From positions 1 through 24,094 of IMG/VR virus record IMGVR_UViG_3300042905_003249: 24,094 nucleotides of DNA. One strand, 5' to 3'. Position 1 is the first letter of the stretch, and each line of letters opens with the position of its first letter. The notes beneath the pieces were generated by a model. It ran no database searches. It was given only the letters and a program-made list of their open reading frames with translations, and had not been told where the DNA came from. This stretch comes from a virus. A program made the translations under genes and the position numbers. Below, piece by piece: positions 12,146-20,328 of this stretch.

Positions 12146-12998
12146 GGAACTAAGCGACTTTGCGGCTTTCATTCTGACTAACGGTAGACCTGATCGTGTT
12201 TATACCTACGCAACTTTGAGGCGCTCGGGATATACGGGTAAGATAGTTTTACTTGTCGATAACTTAGATAAAACCAAAGACCAATATATTGAACGCTACG
12301 GCTCAGAGGTTGAAATCTTTGATAAGAAAGCTATCGCCAAGACCTTTGATCAAGCCGATAACTTTAATGATATGCGGGCGATTATTTACGCTAGGAACGC
12401 AAGTTTTGAGGTCGCTCAAAGGTTAGGGATTAAGTATTTTATTCAACTGGATGACGATTATAGGCATTTTCAGTTTAGGTTTAATAAACGCTTAGATTAT
12501 GCGCCTAGAGTCATTAAAAGGCTCGACGATATCTTTTCAGCGCTGCTTAGGTTTTATAAACAAACACCGGTCTCCTCTGTTGCAGTAGCTCAAGGAGGCG
12601 ACTTTATTGGTGGCGAAGGAAGCGCGATGGCGAAAGCTATCAAGTTAAAACGCAAGTGTATGAATTCATTTGTGTGTAGTACTGATAGAAAGTTTCAGTT
12701 TGTCGGAAGGATTAATGAAGACGTAAATACTTACACGTACAAGGCGAGCACAGGGCTATTGCTATTCACGGTTAATCAATTGACTTTAGAGCAGATGCAA
12801 ACACAGACCAACGCCGGAGGTATGACCGAGCTTTACCTTGACTCGGGCACATACGTTAAAAGTTTTTATTCGGTTATGTTTCAGCCGTCATCGGTAAAGG
12901 TCAAAGTAATGCAGGCAAAAAATGCCCGGCTCCATCATAGCGTTAATTGGAAAACGACAGTCCCTTTGATTTTGTCCGAAAGGCACAAAAAACTATGA
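12132..12998 (+). CDS. TET-associated-type glycosyltransferase (TAGT)
   Basis: This 288-residue protein fits a GT-A glycosyltransferase. The N-terminus reads AAFILTNGRPDRVYTYATL and GKIVLLVDNLDKT, the nucleotide-sugar binding Rossmann-like half. The acidic metal site is FIQLDDDYRHF (Asp107-109). The C-terminal half carries INEDVNTY, NAGGMTELYLDSGTYVKSF and RLHHSVNW. This order matches the TET-associated glycosyltransferase family of phages, which glycosylates modified bases (for example hydroxymethylcytosine made by TET/JBP dioxygenases) in phage DNA, a known defence against restriction. No TET or methyltransferase gene is in the window. The enzyme may act on DNA once the other genes are present elsewhere, or on another substrate. 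Its end overlaps a small convergent gene by 6 bases. Confidence 0.83.
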   Translation: MTSNEELSDFAAFILTNGRPDRVYTYATLRRSGYTGKIVLLVDNLDKTKDQYIERYGSEVEIFDKKAIAKTFDQADNFNDMRAIIYARNASFEVAQRLGIKYFIQLDDDYRHFQFRFNKRLDYAPRVIKRLDDIFSALLRFYKQTPVSSVAVAQGGDFIGGEGSAMAKAIKLKRKCMNSFVCSTDRKFQFVGRINEDVNTYTYKASTGLLLFTVNQLTLEQMQTQTNAGGMTELYLDSGTYVKSFYSVMFQPSSVKVKVMQAKNARLHHSVNWKTTVPLILSERHKKL

Positions 12999-13229
12999 GT
13001 TGCAGCAAACGAGGAGCTCAACAAGCTCCTTCCAATGCTTTGGCCGAGTCGAGCTGTTATCGACAAAAAGGCGATTGGCCTCATGTGCAAACTCGTCTTT
13101 TGACAGATTCTGGTGCGCCTCACAAAACTCAACCGCAAATTCTCTCTCGGATGAGGACAGTCGGAGAAAAATCTTTTTTAAATACGGGTGAGACTCGTAA
13201 CTTTTAAACTTCAGTAAGCGGGCGTTCAT
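12993..13229 (-). CDS. Small minus-strand orphan protein (78 aa)
   Basis: The ATG at 13229 gives a plausible 78-residue helical protein: MNARLLKFKSYESHPYLKKI, then SSSEREFAVEFCEAH, SKDEFAHEANRLFV and HWKELVELLVCC. The longer open frame upstream of this ATG is only antisense to the small terminase. It lies in a plus-strand block, fills the gap between the glycosyltransferase and terminase genes, and overlaps the former by 6 bases. No ribosome-binding site is clear (TATCATATT precedes the ATG). It could be an early or regulatory gene inserted into the late block. Function unknown. Confidence 0.52.
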   Translation of the reverse strand: MNARLLKFKSYESHPYLKKIFLRLSSSEREFAVEFCEAHQNLSKDEFAHEANRLFVDNSSTRPKHWKELVELLVCCNS

Positions 13230-13266
13230 AATATGATAATAACACAATGCGTTAGAAAAGGAAAGC

Positions 13267-13632
13267 ATGGCTAGACCGCGTAAGGTAATCGACCCGAAGC
13301 TCGTCCAGGACCTAGCCTCAATTGGCTGCAAAACGACAGACATCTCCCGTATTGTAGGTGTGAGCGTTGACACGCTTGATCGTCGTTTTGCGGCGGAAAT
13401 TGAGAAAGGGCGGGCCAACCTCCGCACCAGTCTAAGACGCTGGCAGCTTGAGGCAGCTAAGAAGGGCAACGTCGCCATGCTAATCTGGTTGGGTAAGCAA
13501 TACCTCGAACAGACTGAGAAGGTCGAGCAGGTGCAAGAGATCACGGTCAGGGAAACGCTTACACCAAAACAGGTTCAAGAGATTATTGAGGCCGACCCCT
13601 TTTTGCTCAAGAGTAAAACTGAGACTAAATGA
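13267..13632 (+). CDS. terS: Terminase small subunit
   Basis: This 121-residue protein begins MARPRKVIDPKLVQDLAS. An N-terminal helix-turn-helix follows (CKTTDISRIVGVSVDTLDRRF), then a helical oligomerisation region (RTSLRRWQLEAAKKGNVAMLIWLGKQYL) and a charged tail. This is the usual small-terminase plan; the protein recognises the packaging start on phage DNA and stimulates the large subunit. AAGGAAA lies just before the ATG. The stop overlaps the large-subunit start as ATGA. Position and architecture make the call secure even though small subunits diverge quickly. Confidence 0.86.
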   Translation: MARPRKVIDPKLVQDLASIGCKTTDISRIVGVSVDTLDRRFAAEIEKGRANLRTSLRRWQLEAAKKGNVAMLIWLGKQYLEQTEKVEQVQEITVRETLTPKQVQEIIEADPFLLKSKTETK

Positions 13633-15038
13633 TTTACAACCCGCACCCGGAGATTGAGCGCATCGCTAGAGGGGTCAAGAGGCTTCACGAAATGTGGACG
13701 CCTCATCCTGCTCAGATTCAAATCGGACGCGCTCTCATCGGTGAGCACGTTAAAGACGTATTCGCTCAGTGTGGTCGTAACCTTGGAAAGTCTGAGCTTA
13801 CAGCCTACCTCATGTGGCGGTGGGCATGGACCTATCCTGGAAGCGAGAACTACTACTTCAGCCCATTCATGAAGCAGTCCAGGGAGATTATGTGGGCGTC
13901 GAGAAGAATGCAGACCCTTGGACCTGAAGACTGGATCGAGAAGATCAATGACCAAGAGATGCGGATTACCTTCAAGAACGGCTCTTGGTTGAAACTTGAC
14001 GGCTCAGACAACGTAGAGGCCTACCGGGGCGTTAAGCCTCGTGGGCTGACCGTATTCGACGAGTTCAAGGACTTCCGGCCTGAGTTCTTTGACGCTTACG
14101 ACCCAAACCGCGCAGCTCACGACACCCCACTCTTCATCATCGGTACTCCTCCTGAGTTCGAGGGCCAGTTCACCGAGATCGCAGCCTCATGGGCTAACGA
14201 TAAGACCAAGCGGTTCTTTAAGTTTCCAAGCCACGAGAATCCTCATATTTCACGTAAATGGTTAGCCGATAAGAAGACTGAACTCTACGCTAGGGGTGAG
14301 GGCGACAAGTGGGAGCGGGAATACCTAGCTGAGTTCGTTCGAGGAGGATCTAAGCGCATCTTCCCGATGCTAAAAGAGGCCATGATTATTCCACACGCTC
14401 AGCTCCTCCAATCCATCGAGAAGGATAAACGCAAGCTTGAATGGTTCTGTTGGGCTGACCCTGCTGGAGCGTCTACCTTTGCCGTTCTGTTCGCCGCTAT
14501 CAATCCATACACAAGGCACGTCTACTTCTTGGATGAGATTTATGAGCAGCGTCAGGAAGAGATGACCGTTCAGAAGATCGGCGCTAGAATCATGCGCATG
14601 ACCAAGGAGCTTTATCCTGGTGAGTGGCGCTTTGGTTACGATGAGGCTGAGGCATGGTTTAGGAACGAGATGCTAGAGCATTTCGATCTTTCCTTTGAGC
14701 CTACGCAGAAAGCCAAGAACGATAAGACTAGCGGTTTATCTTTGCTCAAGGATATCATGCTAGCAAACAAGCTGACCGTTTCGAGCAGATGTCAGAAGCT
14801 GTTCTGGGAGCTAGACAATTACCGCAAAGATGACGAAGGCAGGATCATCAAGAAGAACGATCACCTTATTGACGATGCGCGCTACATATTGTCTGCAGCT
14901 CATTACTCTCTGAATGAAACGGTAGAAGTTAATAAAGAAAAAGACCCGATGTTTAGGGGCGCAAGGATTGAAGATGATTTCCCCGGCTTTAATGAAGTCG
15001 GTGAACCAGTAGACGAATGGGGAGGTTCTGAATGGTAA
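13629..15038 (+). CDS. terL: Terminase large subunit
   Basis: This 469-residue protein is the DNA-packaging motor. The ATPase half has Walker A CGRNLGKSE (Gly49-Ser55), Walker B LTVFDEFKD (Asp144, Glu145) and the coupling motif IIGTPPE (172-174). The nuclease half has the three acidic clusters of the RNase H-like fold: WADPAG (Asp277), FGYDEAEAW (Asp338) and HLIDDARY (Asp415-416). The enzyme pumps DNA into the prohead through the portal and cuts concatemers. Length is normal. It overlaps both neighbours by a few bases. The C-terminal tail (EPVDEWGGSEW) is acidic, as portal-binding tails often are. Confidence 0.96.
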   Translation: MIYNPHPEIERIARGVKRLHEMWTPHPAQIQIGRALIGEHVKDVFAQCGRNLGKSELTAYLMWRWAWTYPGSENYYFSPFMKQSREIMWASRRMQTLGPEDWIEKINDQEMRITFKNGSWLKLDGSDNVEAYRGVKPRGLTVFDEFKDFRPEFFDAYDPNRAAHDTPLFIIGTPPEFEGQFTEIAASWANDKTKRFFKFPSHENPHISRKWLADKKTELYARGEGDKWEREYLAEFVRGGSKRIFPMLKEAMIIPHAQLLQSIEKDKRKLEWFCWADPAGASTFAVLFAAINPYTRHVYFLDEIYEQRQEEMTVQKIGARIMRMTKELYPGEWRFGYDEAEAWFRNEMLEHFDLSFEPTQKAKNDKTSGLSLLKDIMLANKLTVSSRCQKLFWELDNYRKDDEGRIIKKNDHLIDDARYILSAAHYSLNETVEVNKEKDPMFRGARIEDDFPGFNEVGEPVDEWGGSEW

Positions 15039-15238
15039 TGCTGACAGGTGCTGTAATGGCTATCGCGATTGTGCAAATTGCTTGTGTCTTGGGCCTTTTC
15101 TGGGGCCTAGTCGAGCTAAGGGCTATGCAAAAAAGCACTCATTCCGTACAGTTGATTCCAGCCGACCAGAGCTTCCAGCGCATGACCGATGAAGTGAAGG
15201 ACGCGCTTGGAAAAGAACTCTTCGATAACGTGGGATAA
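15032..15238 (+). CDS. Small membrane protein between terminase and portal (68 aa)
   Basis: This encodes 68 residues (66 if the second ATG at 15038 is used) with one N-terminal membrane helix (GAVMAIAIVQIACVLGLFWGLVEL) and a soluble helical tail (DQSFQRMTDEVKDALG). GGGGAGG lies 6 bases before the first ATG. It sits 13 bases ahead of the portal gene. No named family. A membrane anchor in this position is unusual. A role in head assembly at the membrane or in lysis timing is possible but not shown. Confidence 0.68.
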   Translation: MVMLTGAVMAIAIVQIACVLGLFWGLVELRAMQKSTHSVQLIPADQSFQRMTDEVKDALGKELFDNVG

Positions 15239-15251
15239 CGGGGGCATCTAA

Positions 15252-17468
15252 ATGGATCAGTTCTACAGCTTCGACGACATGAATGAGCAGCAATACAACA
15301 AGCCTGCTCGCCCTATCTATGAACTTGATCTTGATGACCCAAAGAATGAAGACGCTATCCTTCAGTGGCTGAAAGGCGAGAAGGACTACCTCCAAGAAGA
15401 TGCCCGTGACCGAATTCGTGTCATGCGTCGTAACCTTGCTCTCTATAAGGGTATCCAATACCAAGAGCTTGAGACCCGTATTGATGCACGCGATCGGGCT
15501 GCTGACCGCTCTCAGTTCCTTCGGAAGGTCGTCGCTAATCATCTGTATGACCTGACTAAGAACCGTGCTTCACGCTTGGTTAAGTTTCGTCCTGCAGTGG
15601 CTATTATGCCGACTAATGATGAGCTGGAAGATAAGCTCGCTGCTAAGTCCTGTAAGATGCTGCTCGATCATATCTGGTATGAGAATGACTTTGAAGGAGT
15701 CATGCAAACTCAGCTTGCTACCTATGCTCAGATCATGGGCGAGGTTTACTGCTTTATCCTTTGGGATGAAGACAAGGGCGATTTGTCTCCTGCCTATGTA
15801 GAAGCGAAGAAGCGGTCTAAAGAAGGCCGTATTCCTATGCTGGATGAGAACGGCCAGCAGGTGCAGGACCCTAACGGTAACCCTATCTTCGTCGATAAGG
15901 CTGTTCGTATTGGGGACGTAGACTACAAGATCGTCCTTCCTATGGATGTCCTGCTTCAGAAGAAGAAGAAGTGGGAAGACGTAGACTACTGCTTCCAGGT
16001 GGACGTGATTTCCACAGATGCTCTGAGAGCTAAGTATCCAGACCTAGCTGCTAAGATTAAAGATCAAGACGTTCAGGTCTATAACTACGAAAAGATGCAG
16101 CTTGAGAGCACCAAGCGGGAAGCCTTGGTCTATACGTTCTGGCATCGCCGCTCGACTCAGATGGATAAGGGCCGGAAGATTGTCTTCACTGGCGAGACCA
16201 TCCTTGAAAATACTGAGTATCCGTTCTCTCACTCGCAGCTTCCATGTATCCGCTTCACGGACCAAGACCTGCCTGGTGAGCTACATGGGATGTCCTTCTA
16301 TGAGCAGATCAAGGGTCTGACCGGAACCTATAACAACCTGACGAATATGCTCATCCGCAATATCGTCATGGTGTCTCATCCTAAGTGGTATGTGCCTGCC
16401 GGAAGTGTGTCGCTTGATCGCCTTGGTAATGATATTACCATCGTTCAATACAAGGGACCGACACCCCCTCAACTTGCTACTGCTCAGAGCGTTCCTGCTG
16501 ACGTATTTTCGTTCCGCGATAAGCTGAAAGAGGAGTTCCAGCAGATCAGCGGCGTCTTCGGCGTGTCCCGTGGTGAGCCGCCTCCCGGTATTAAAGCAGG
16601 CGTAGCCCTTCAGTTCCTGTCTGAGCAGGAGTCTGAGCGTTACAATGAGCTAGTTCTTAAATGGAATGAAATGGTTAGGCAGATAGCTGAAATGACCATA
16701 GCCGTGGCTGGAGACTATTACGACCAGTCTGACAGGCGCATGGTCCGTATCCTTGGGAAAAATAACGAGTATATGACCGAGTTCTTTAAGGTCAGCGCTC
16801 TTGAGAAGGATTACGATATTCGCGTTCAGAATAGCTCAGCCCTGCCAAAAAGCGTTGCAGCCCGTACTCAGACACTCCTTGACCTGTCTGAGCGGTTTCC
16901 TGACCAGTTCACGGGTGAGCAGGTTATCGAGATGCTGGACCTTGCTCAGAGCGATAAGTTCACCGATGCGGCTACCGTATCTGTCCGTACCGCTGAGGCT
17001 GAGAATGAGAAGCTCTATGAGGTAGAAGAGCCTGAGGATATGGCTCCTGCTGACTTTGAGAACCACATTCTGCACTGGAAGATCCACACCCGTCAGATGC
17101 AGGAGTTCCGCTTCAAGTACAAAACCAGCCCTGAGATTCAGGAGCGGTTTAAGGACCATGTGCTCGCTCATGAGATGCTGATGGTTGAGCAGGCTAAGCG
17201 GTCCCCAGGGTTCGCTGAACAGCTTGGACAGCTTCCCATGTTCCCGATGTTCTTCACTCCTCCTGCTCCTCCGGCAATGGCTCCAGAAATGCCTATGCCT
17301 GCAGAAGCGCAGCCAGTCTCGGAAGGTATGGCTCCAATGCCCGGTCTTCCAGTAAACCCTATGGTCGGCGGGGAACCTCAACAGCCGACTCTTGAACCTC
17401 AACTCCCGATGGAAGCTCAGCAGGCTGGCGGCATGATGCCTCCTGTAGAGCCGACCAAGGGCATTTAA
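15252..17468 (+). CDS. Portal protein
   Basis: This 738-residue protein has the size and pattern of large portals of short-tailed phages. An N-terminal clip/wing region includes FLRKVVANHLYDLTKNRASRL (part). A central region carries YAQIMGEVYCFILWDED and PMDVLLQKKKKWEDVDYC, then GLTGTYNNLTNMLIRNIVM and GVFGVSRGEPPPGIKAGVAL, typical of the stem and crown. The last ~100 residues are Pro/Met/Gln-rich and probably disordered. Twelve copies form the vertex through which DNA is packaged and ejected. Position right after terminase and before the scaffold-like and capsid genes supports the call. Confidence 0.9.
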   Translation: MDQFYSFDDMNEQQYNKPARPIYELDLDDPKNEDAILQWLKGEKDYLQEDARDRIRVMRRNLALYKGIQYQELETRIDARDRAADRSQFLRKVVANHLYDLTKNRASRLVKFRPAVAIMPTNDELEDKLAAKSCKMLLDHIWYENDFEGVMQTQLATYAQIMGEVYCFILWDEDKGDLSPAYVEAKKRSKEGRIPMLDENGQQVQDPNGNPIFVDKAVRIGDVDYKIVLPMDVLLQKKKKWEDVDYCFQVDVISTDALRAKYPDLAAKIKDQDVQVYNYEKMQLESTKREALVYTFWHRRSTQMDKGRKIVFTGETILENTEYPFSHSQLPCIRFTDQDLPGELHGMSFYEQIKGLTGTYNNLTNMLIRNIVMVSHPKWYVPAGSVSLDRLGNDITIVQYKGPTPPQLATAQSVPADVFSFRDKLKEEFQQISGVFGVSRGEPPPGIKAGVALQFLSEQESERYNELVLKWNEMVRQIAEMTIAVAGDYYDQSDRRMVRILGKNNEYMTEFFKVSALEKDYDIRVQNSSALPKSVAARTQTLLDLSERFPDQFTGEQVIEMLDLAQSDKFTDAATVSVRTAEAENEKLYEVEEPEDMAPADFENHILHWKIHTRQMQEFRFKYKTSPEIQERFKDHVLAHEMLMVEQAKRSPGFAEQLGQLPMFPMFFTPPAPPAMAPEMPMPAEAQPVSEGMAPMPGLPVNPMVGGEPQQPTLEPQLPMEAQQAGGMMPPVEPTKGI

Positions 17469-17482
17469 GACAAGGAAACTAG

Positions 17483-18619
17483 ATGGAAACTAATGCCGCA
17501 CCGTTTTCTGGAGATACCGCGCCTGCAGCGGAGCCTATCGTTTTAGGAGGGGGGGAATCCCCCGCCTCTTGGGACGAGCTGGAGTCTGTTACTAGCAAGC
17601 CTAAGCAAGAGCCTAAATCCGAACCGAAAGAGTCAACTAAGAAGGCTAAAGAAGATAAGCCTGAAGAGAAAGAGGAAAAGGTTGAGGCTTCAAAAGGAAA
17701 AGAGGCCAAGGCTCTTGAAAAGTCTGACGCCCCTGCCAAACTATATAAGTTGAGAAGTGGTGAGACAGAGTTCGACGTGGCTGCAGATGCTCTCGTCCCC
17801 GTCAAAGTTGACGGTAAAGTCGTAGAGGTCCCGCTACAGGAGGCTATCAATCGCTACTCTCAGCAGAGCCACTTGGATAAGCTTTACAAGACTTACAAAG
17901 CTGAAAAAGAAGGCTTTGAGAAGGAACGTAAGGGTATCTCTGAGGCTTTGAATAAGTCCTATGACTACCTTGTGAACCAGAAAGACCTTAGGGGCTTCCT
18001 GGACTATCTCGGGGAAGCTATGGGCGTAGACAGTCAGACACTTTATCAAGATGCGATTGGAAATATCCAAAAGCAGATTGAAGAGTATCAGACGATGAGT
18101 CCCGAAGAACGGAAGTTTCGGGAAGTAGAGGCAGAAAATGCCTACTACAAAAAGCGAATGGATACGCAAAAGCAGACTCAAGAGGCCGCTAAATCTAGGG
18201 CTGCCCTAGAAAGCAAGGTCCAGCAGGTGATGGAAAGTCACGGCATGGACCAGGCCGCACTGGTTAAAGCATGGGACGATCTTACAAAGATGGGGCATAA
18301 CGCTGACGAGATTACTCCGGAGTTTCTCGGCACGTATTACGCCAACACTAAAAAGATCGATTTCATCGAGACCAAGCTGCAGGAGCTTAATCCTGAACTG
18401 GCTTCTGATGCGAAAACTGTAGAGCAACTGGCTACTTATGCAATCCAAACCGAAGCAAGTGAGGCGGAGATGGCAGAGGTAATCGCTCAGCTCTACGGAG
18501 AAACTCCAGAACGGAAGCTGTCGAAAAAGATTGAGAAAAACATGAAGTCTAACAGGCAGGGCGGCTCAAAAGCCGTTAAAAACGCTGGTTCTGACCCACT
18601 GTTTTTCGATGACATTTAA
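17483..18619 (+). CDS. Scaffold-like protein
   Basis: This 378-residue acidic and helical protein lies between portal and capsid, the usual place for a scaffold. The N-terminus is disordered, rich in Lys/Glu/Pro (KPKQEPKSEPKESTKKAK). A small region with KLYKLRSGETEFDV and KVDGKVVEVPLQEAINRY follows, resembling the RSGETEFDV-type block of phage scaffolding proteins. Long coiled coils come next, then a basic C-terminus (KIEKNMKSNRQGG) that could bind capsid subunits, ending DPLFFDDI. Scaffolds guide prohead assembly and then exit or are cleaved; no protease domain is seen here. Confidence 0.82.
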   Translation: METNAAPFSGDTAPAAEPIVLGGGESPASWDELESVTSKPKQEPKSEPKESTKKAKEDKPEEKEEKVEASKGKEAKALEKSDAPAKLYKLRSGETEFDVAADALVPVKVDGKVVEVPLQEAINRYSQQSHLDKLYKTYKAEKEGFEKERKGISEALNKSYDYLVNQKDLRGFLDYLGEAMGVDSQTLYQDAIGNIQKQIEEYQTMSPEERKFREVEAENAYYKKRMDTQKQTQEAAKSRAALESKVQQVMESHGMDQAALVKAWDDLTKMGHNADEITPEFLGTYYANTKKIDFIETKLQELNPELASDAKTVEQLATYAIQTEASEAEMAEVIAQLYGETPERKLSKKIEKNMKSNRQGGSKAVKNAGSDPLFFDDI

Positions 18620-18638
18620 CTAAATAACTGGAGGGCCT

Positions 18639-19823
18639 ATGGCTCAATTTAACCTGACCACTGCGTCGAACTTGTTCAAAATCAAGTACGGCAAACTTTC
18701 TGAAAACACCTACAACTCTGCGAACGTGCTCCTTGGCCGCGTGAAGAAAGATTTCAACTTCACCGGTAAGCGCATGGATATCGCTGTGCCTACCTCTTTC
18801 GCTGGCGGCGTGGGTTCTGGATCACTCCCAACCCCTAACTACGCAGCGGTGCAAGATGCAGTTATCACCTCGAAGAAGATGTACTCGGTCATTCAGATCG
18901 ACCGTGAAGCCATCAAAGCTTCGAGCCAGAACGAAGGCGCTTTCGTTGAGCTGACCAAATACTCAGTTCAAAAGGGCGTTGAGAGCTGGATGCGCAACAT
19001 GAGCCGCGCTCTGTTTAACGACGGATCAGGATCGCTCGGAACCATCGCCGCTGGCGGTGTTTCTGGTGCAGGCCCTTGGGACGTCGTTATCTCTGACGCT
19101 ACCTGGAAAGAAGCCAACTTCGAAGAAAAGGACTATGTGAACCTTGCTTCATCTTCGGCTGTCTTCGAAATTACTGCAGTGGTTCCAGCGACCAAAACCG
19201 TCACCTTGACGGCTGTCTCTGGCTCCTACACCCCACTCGCTGGGGATGTAATCTATATGCAGAACTCGAAGCTCAATGACCCAAGCGGCCTCAAGGGCGT
19301 CTTGGATGCTACCTCAGGCTCCCTCTACGGCATCACCGTGGGCCGTCGTTGGCAGGCAGGTGCTCAGGTGGCTGCTGCTGGTGCAGGTCTTACGACTGAC
19401 CTCATGAACCAGACGATGCTTGAGATTCAGCGCAAGAGCGGTAAGGTTCCTAACCTCATCCTCTGCTCGTTCACTCAGTATCGTAAGCTCCTGAACGTGC
19501 TCGAAGACCAAAAGCAATACATTGTTGAGCCACGCTCTCCTGAGCTGGTCGGCAAGGTGTCGTTCAAGGGCGTCGAGTTCATGTCGTCCGCTGGTCCAGT
19601 GGCCGTCATTCCAGAGCGCTTTATTGAAGACGATCGTATGTACCTCCTGAATGACAACTACATTCAGATTCACCATCGCCCAGACTTTGGCTGGTTCGAT
19701 GATGATGGTTCGGTCTTCCTTCGTACGGCTTCTTCGGATGCTTACGAAGCTCGCTTCGGTGGATACTTGGAAGCTTATATCGTTCCATCGTTCCACGGCG
19801 TGATCAGCGGGTTGGCTATCTAA
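18639..19823 (+). CDS. Major capsid protein (HK97-like fold expected)
   Basis: This 394-residue protein begins MAQFNLTTASNLFKIKYG. The N-arm is followed by segments matching HK97-type capsids of short-tailed phages: KMYSVIQIDREAIKASS, KYSVQKGVESWMRNMSRALF, then MLEIQRKSGKVPNLILCSF and EARFGGYLEAYIVPSFHGV. It forms the icosahedral shell. The GGAGG ribosome-binding site 5 bases upstream of its ATG and a strong terminator right after it fit a highly expressed gene. Codon use is also more biased to C-ending codons than in neighbouring genes. The family fold is inferred, not computed. Confidence 0.92.
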   Translation: MAQFNLTTASNLFKIKYGKLSENTYNSANVLLGRVKKDFNFTGKRMDIAVPTSFAGGVGSGSLPTPNYAAVQDAVITSKKMYSVIQIDREAIKASSQNEGAFVELTKYSVQKGVESWMRNMSRALFNDGSGSLGTIAAGGVSGAGPWDVVISDATWKEANFEEKDYVNLASSSAVFEITAVVPATKTVTLTAVSGSYTPLAGDVIYMQNSKLNDPSGLKGVLDATSGSLYGITVGRRWQAGAQVAAAGAGLTTDLMNQTMLEIQRKSGKVPNLILCSFTQYRKLLNVLEDQKQYIVEPRSPELVGKVSFKGVEFMSSAGPVAVIPERFIEDDRMYLLNDNYIQIHHRPDFGWFDDDGSVFLRTASSDAYEARFGGYLEAYIVPSFHGVISGLAI

Positions 19824-19838
19824 TCTGCTAGCAGTACT

Positions 19839-19870
19839 GGGGGGCTGGGATTGTCCTGGCCTCCCTTTTT
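19839..19870 (+). terminator. Terminator after the major capsid gene
   Basis: GGGGGGC (19839-19845) pairs with GCCTCCC (19859-19865), one G-U pair, with an inner GGGA/TCC, followed by TTTTT (19866-19870). It lies 15 bases after the capsid stop. Partial read-through would lower expression of the following minor structural genes. Confidence 0.75.
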
Positions 19871-19894
19871 AACCCGAGTTTAACCGGAGGTTTT

Positions 19895-20224
19895 ATGCTT
19901 CGTTCTATTAAGTCCCCTCAGCGTCTCCCTAGACAGCTTCACTTTAAAGTCGATGGCGTTTCCACGTCTTCGCTCTTGGTCGGTGCCCTTGATGGCGTCC
20001 TGACCGTGAACGGAACTGGAGACTATACCGTTACTTTCGCCCAGCCATTTGCCCGCGTTCCAGTTGTATCGGCTACGGTTGGCGGAGCTGCTATCGGAGT
20101 CGCCTTGGTTGATTCTGCCAGCGCAACGGCTGTCACTGTGAAGGCCTTTGATCTTGCAGCCTCTGCGCTTGACGTGGAGCTTCACTTGATCGTTCAAGGT
20201 TTTGACGCTGCTGACGAATACTAA
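19895..20224 (+). CDS. Small beta-rich structural protein (109 aa)
   Basis: This encodes 109 residues after a basic N-terminus (MLRSIKSPQRLPRQ). The body is beta-rich with NGTGDYTVTFAQPFARVPVV and SATAVTVKAFDLAASALDVELHLIV, a pattern common in C-terminal beta-sandwich domains of phage fibres and in head decoration proteins. CCGGAGG lies 8 bases before the ATG. Its place right after capsid and before other small structural genes suggests a head decoration or fibre-like protein, but no family is named. Confidence 0.65.
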   Translation: MLRSIKSPQRLPRQLHFKVDGVSTSSLLVGALDGVLTVNGTGDYTVTFAQPFARVPVVSATVGGAAIGVALVDSASATAVTVKAFDLAASALDVELHLIVQGFDAADEY

Positions 20225-20233
20225 GGCTAGTCA

Positions 20234-20311
20234 GGCCCGGTAGCTCAGGGGTAGAGTAGCTTTAAGCGCGGCACTTAAAGCGGGTCAGAGGTTCGAATCC
20301 TCTCCGGGCCG
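20234..20311 (+). tRNA. tRNA-like gene with an extended anticodon arm
   Basis: A full cloverleaf can be drawn: acceptor GGCCCGG/CCGGGCC, D arm GCTC-AGGGGTA-GAGT, variable GGGTC, T arm AGAGG-TTCGAAT-CCTCT, discriminator G at 20311, no encoded CCA. The anticodon arm is abnormal: 23 bases instead of 17, pairing as an 8-bp stem GCTTTAAG/CTTAAAGC with a 7-base loop CGCGGCA. The middle of the loop would read CGG (Arg CCG codon), but U33 is missing. A 5-bp stem would leave a 13-base loop. Identity is therefore uncertain. It lies between two small structural genes. Confidence 0.78.
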
Positions 20312-20328
20312 CCTAACGGGGGTTTAAA

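Noticed and set aside
12947-13207. Plus-strand 86-codon frame after the glycosyltransferase
   Set aside because: Overlaps the glycosyltransferase end by 52 bases, lacks a ribosome site, and the opposite-strand frame is more protein-like.
13230-13544. Minus-strand extension of the orphan gene to 13544
   Set aside because: It lies opposite the small terminase and is Ser/Arg/Leu-rich shadow sequence; the ATG at 13229 is the sensible start.
17545-17565. G-run/C-run hairpin near the start of the scaffold-like gene
   Set aside because: It encodes in-frame Gly-Gly-Gly-Glu-Ser-Pro; could slow ribosomes but nothing else supports a function.
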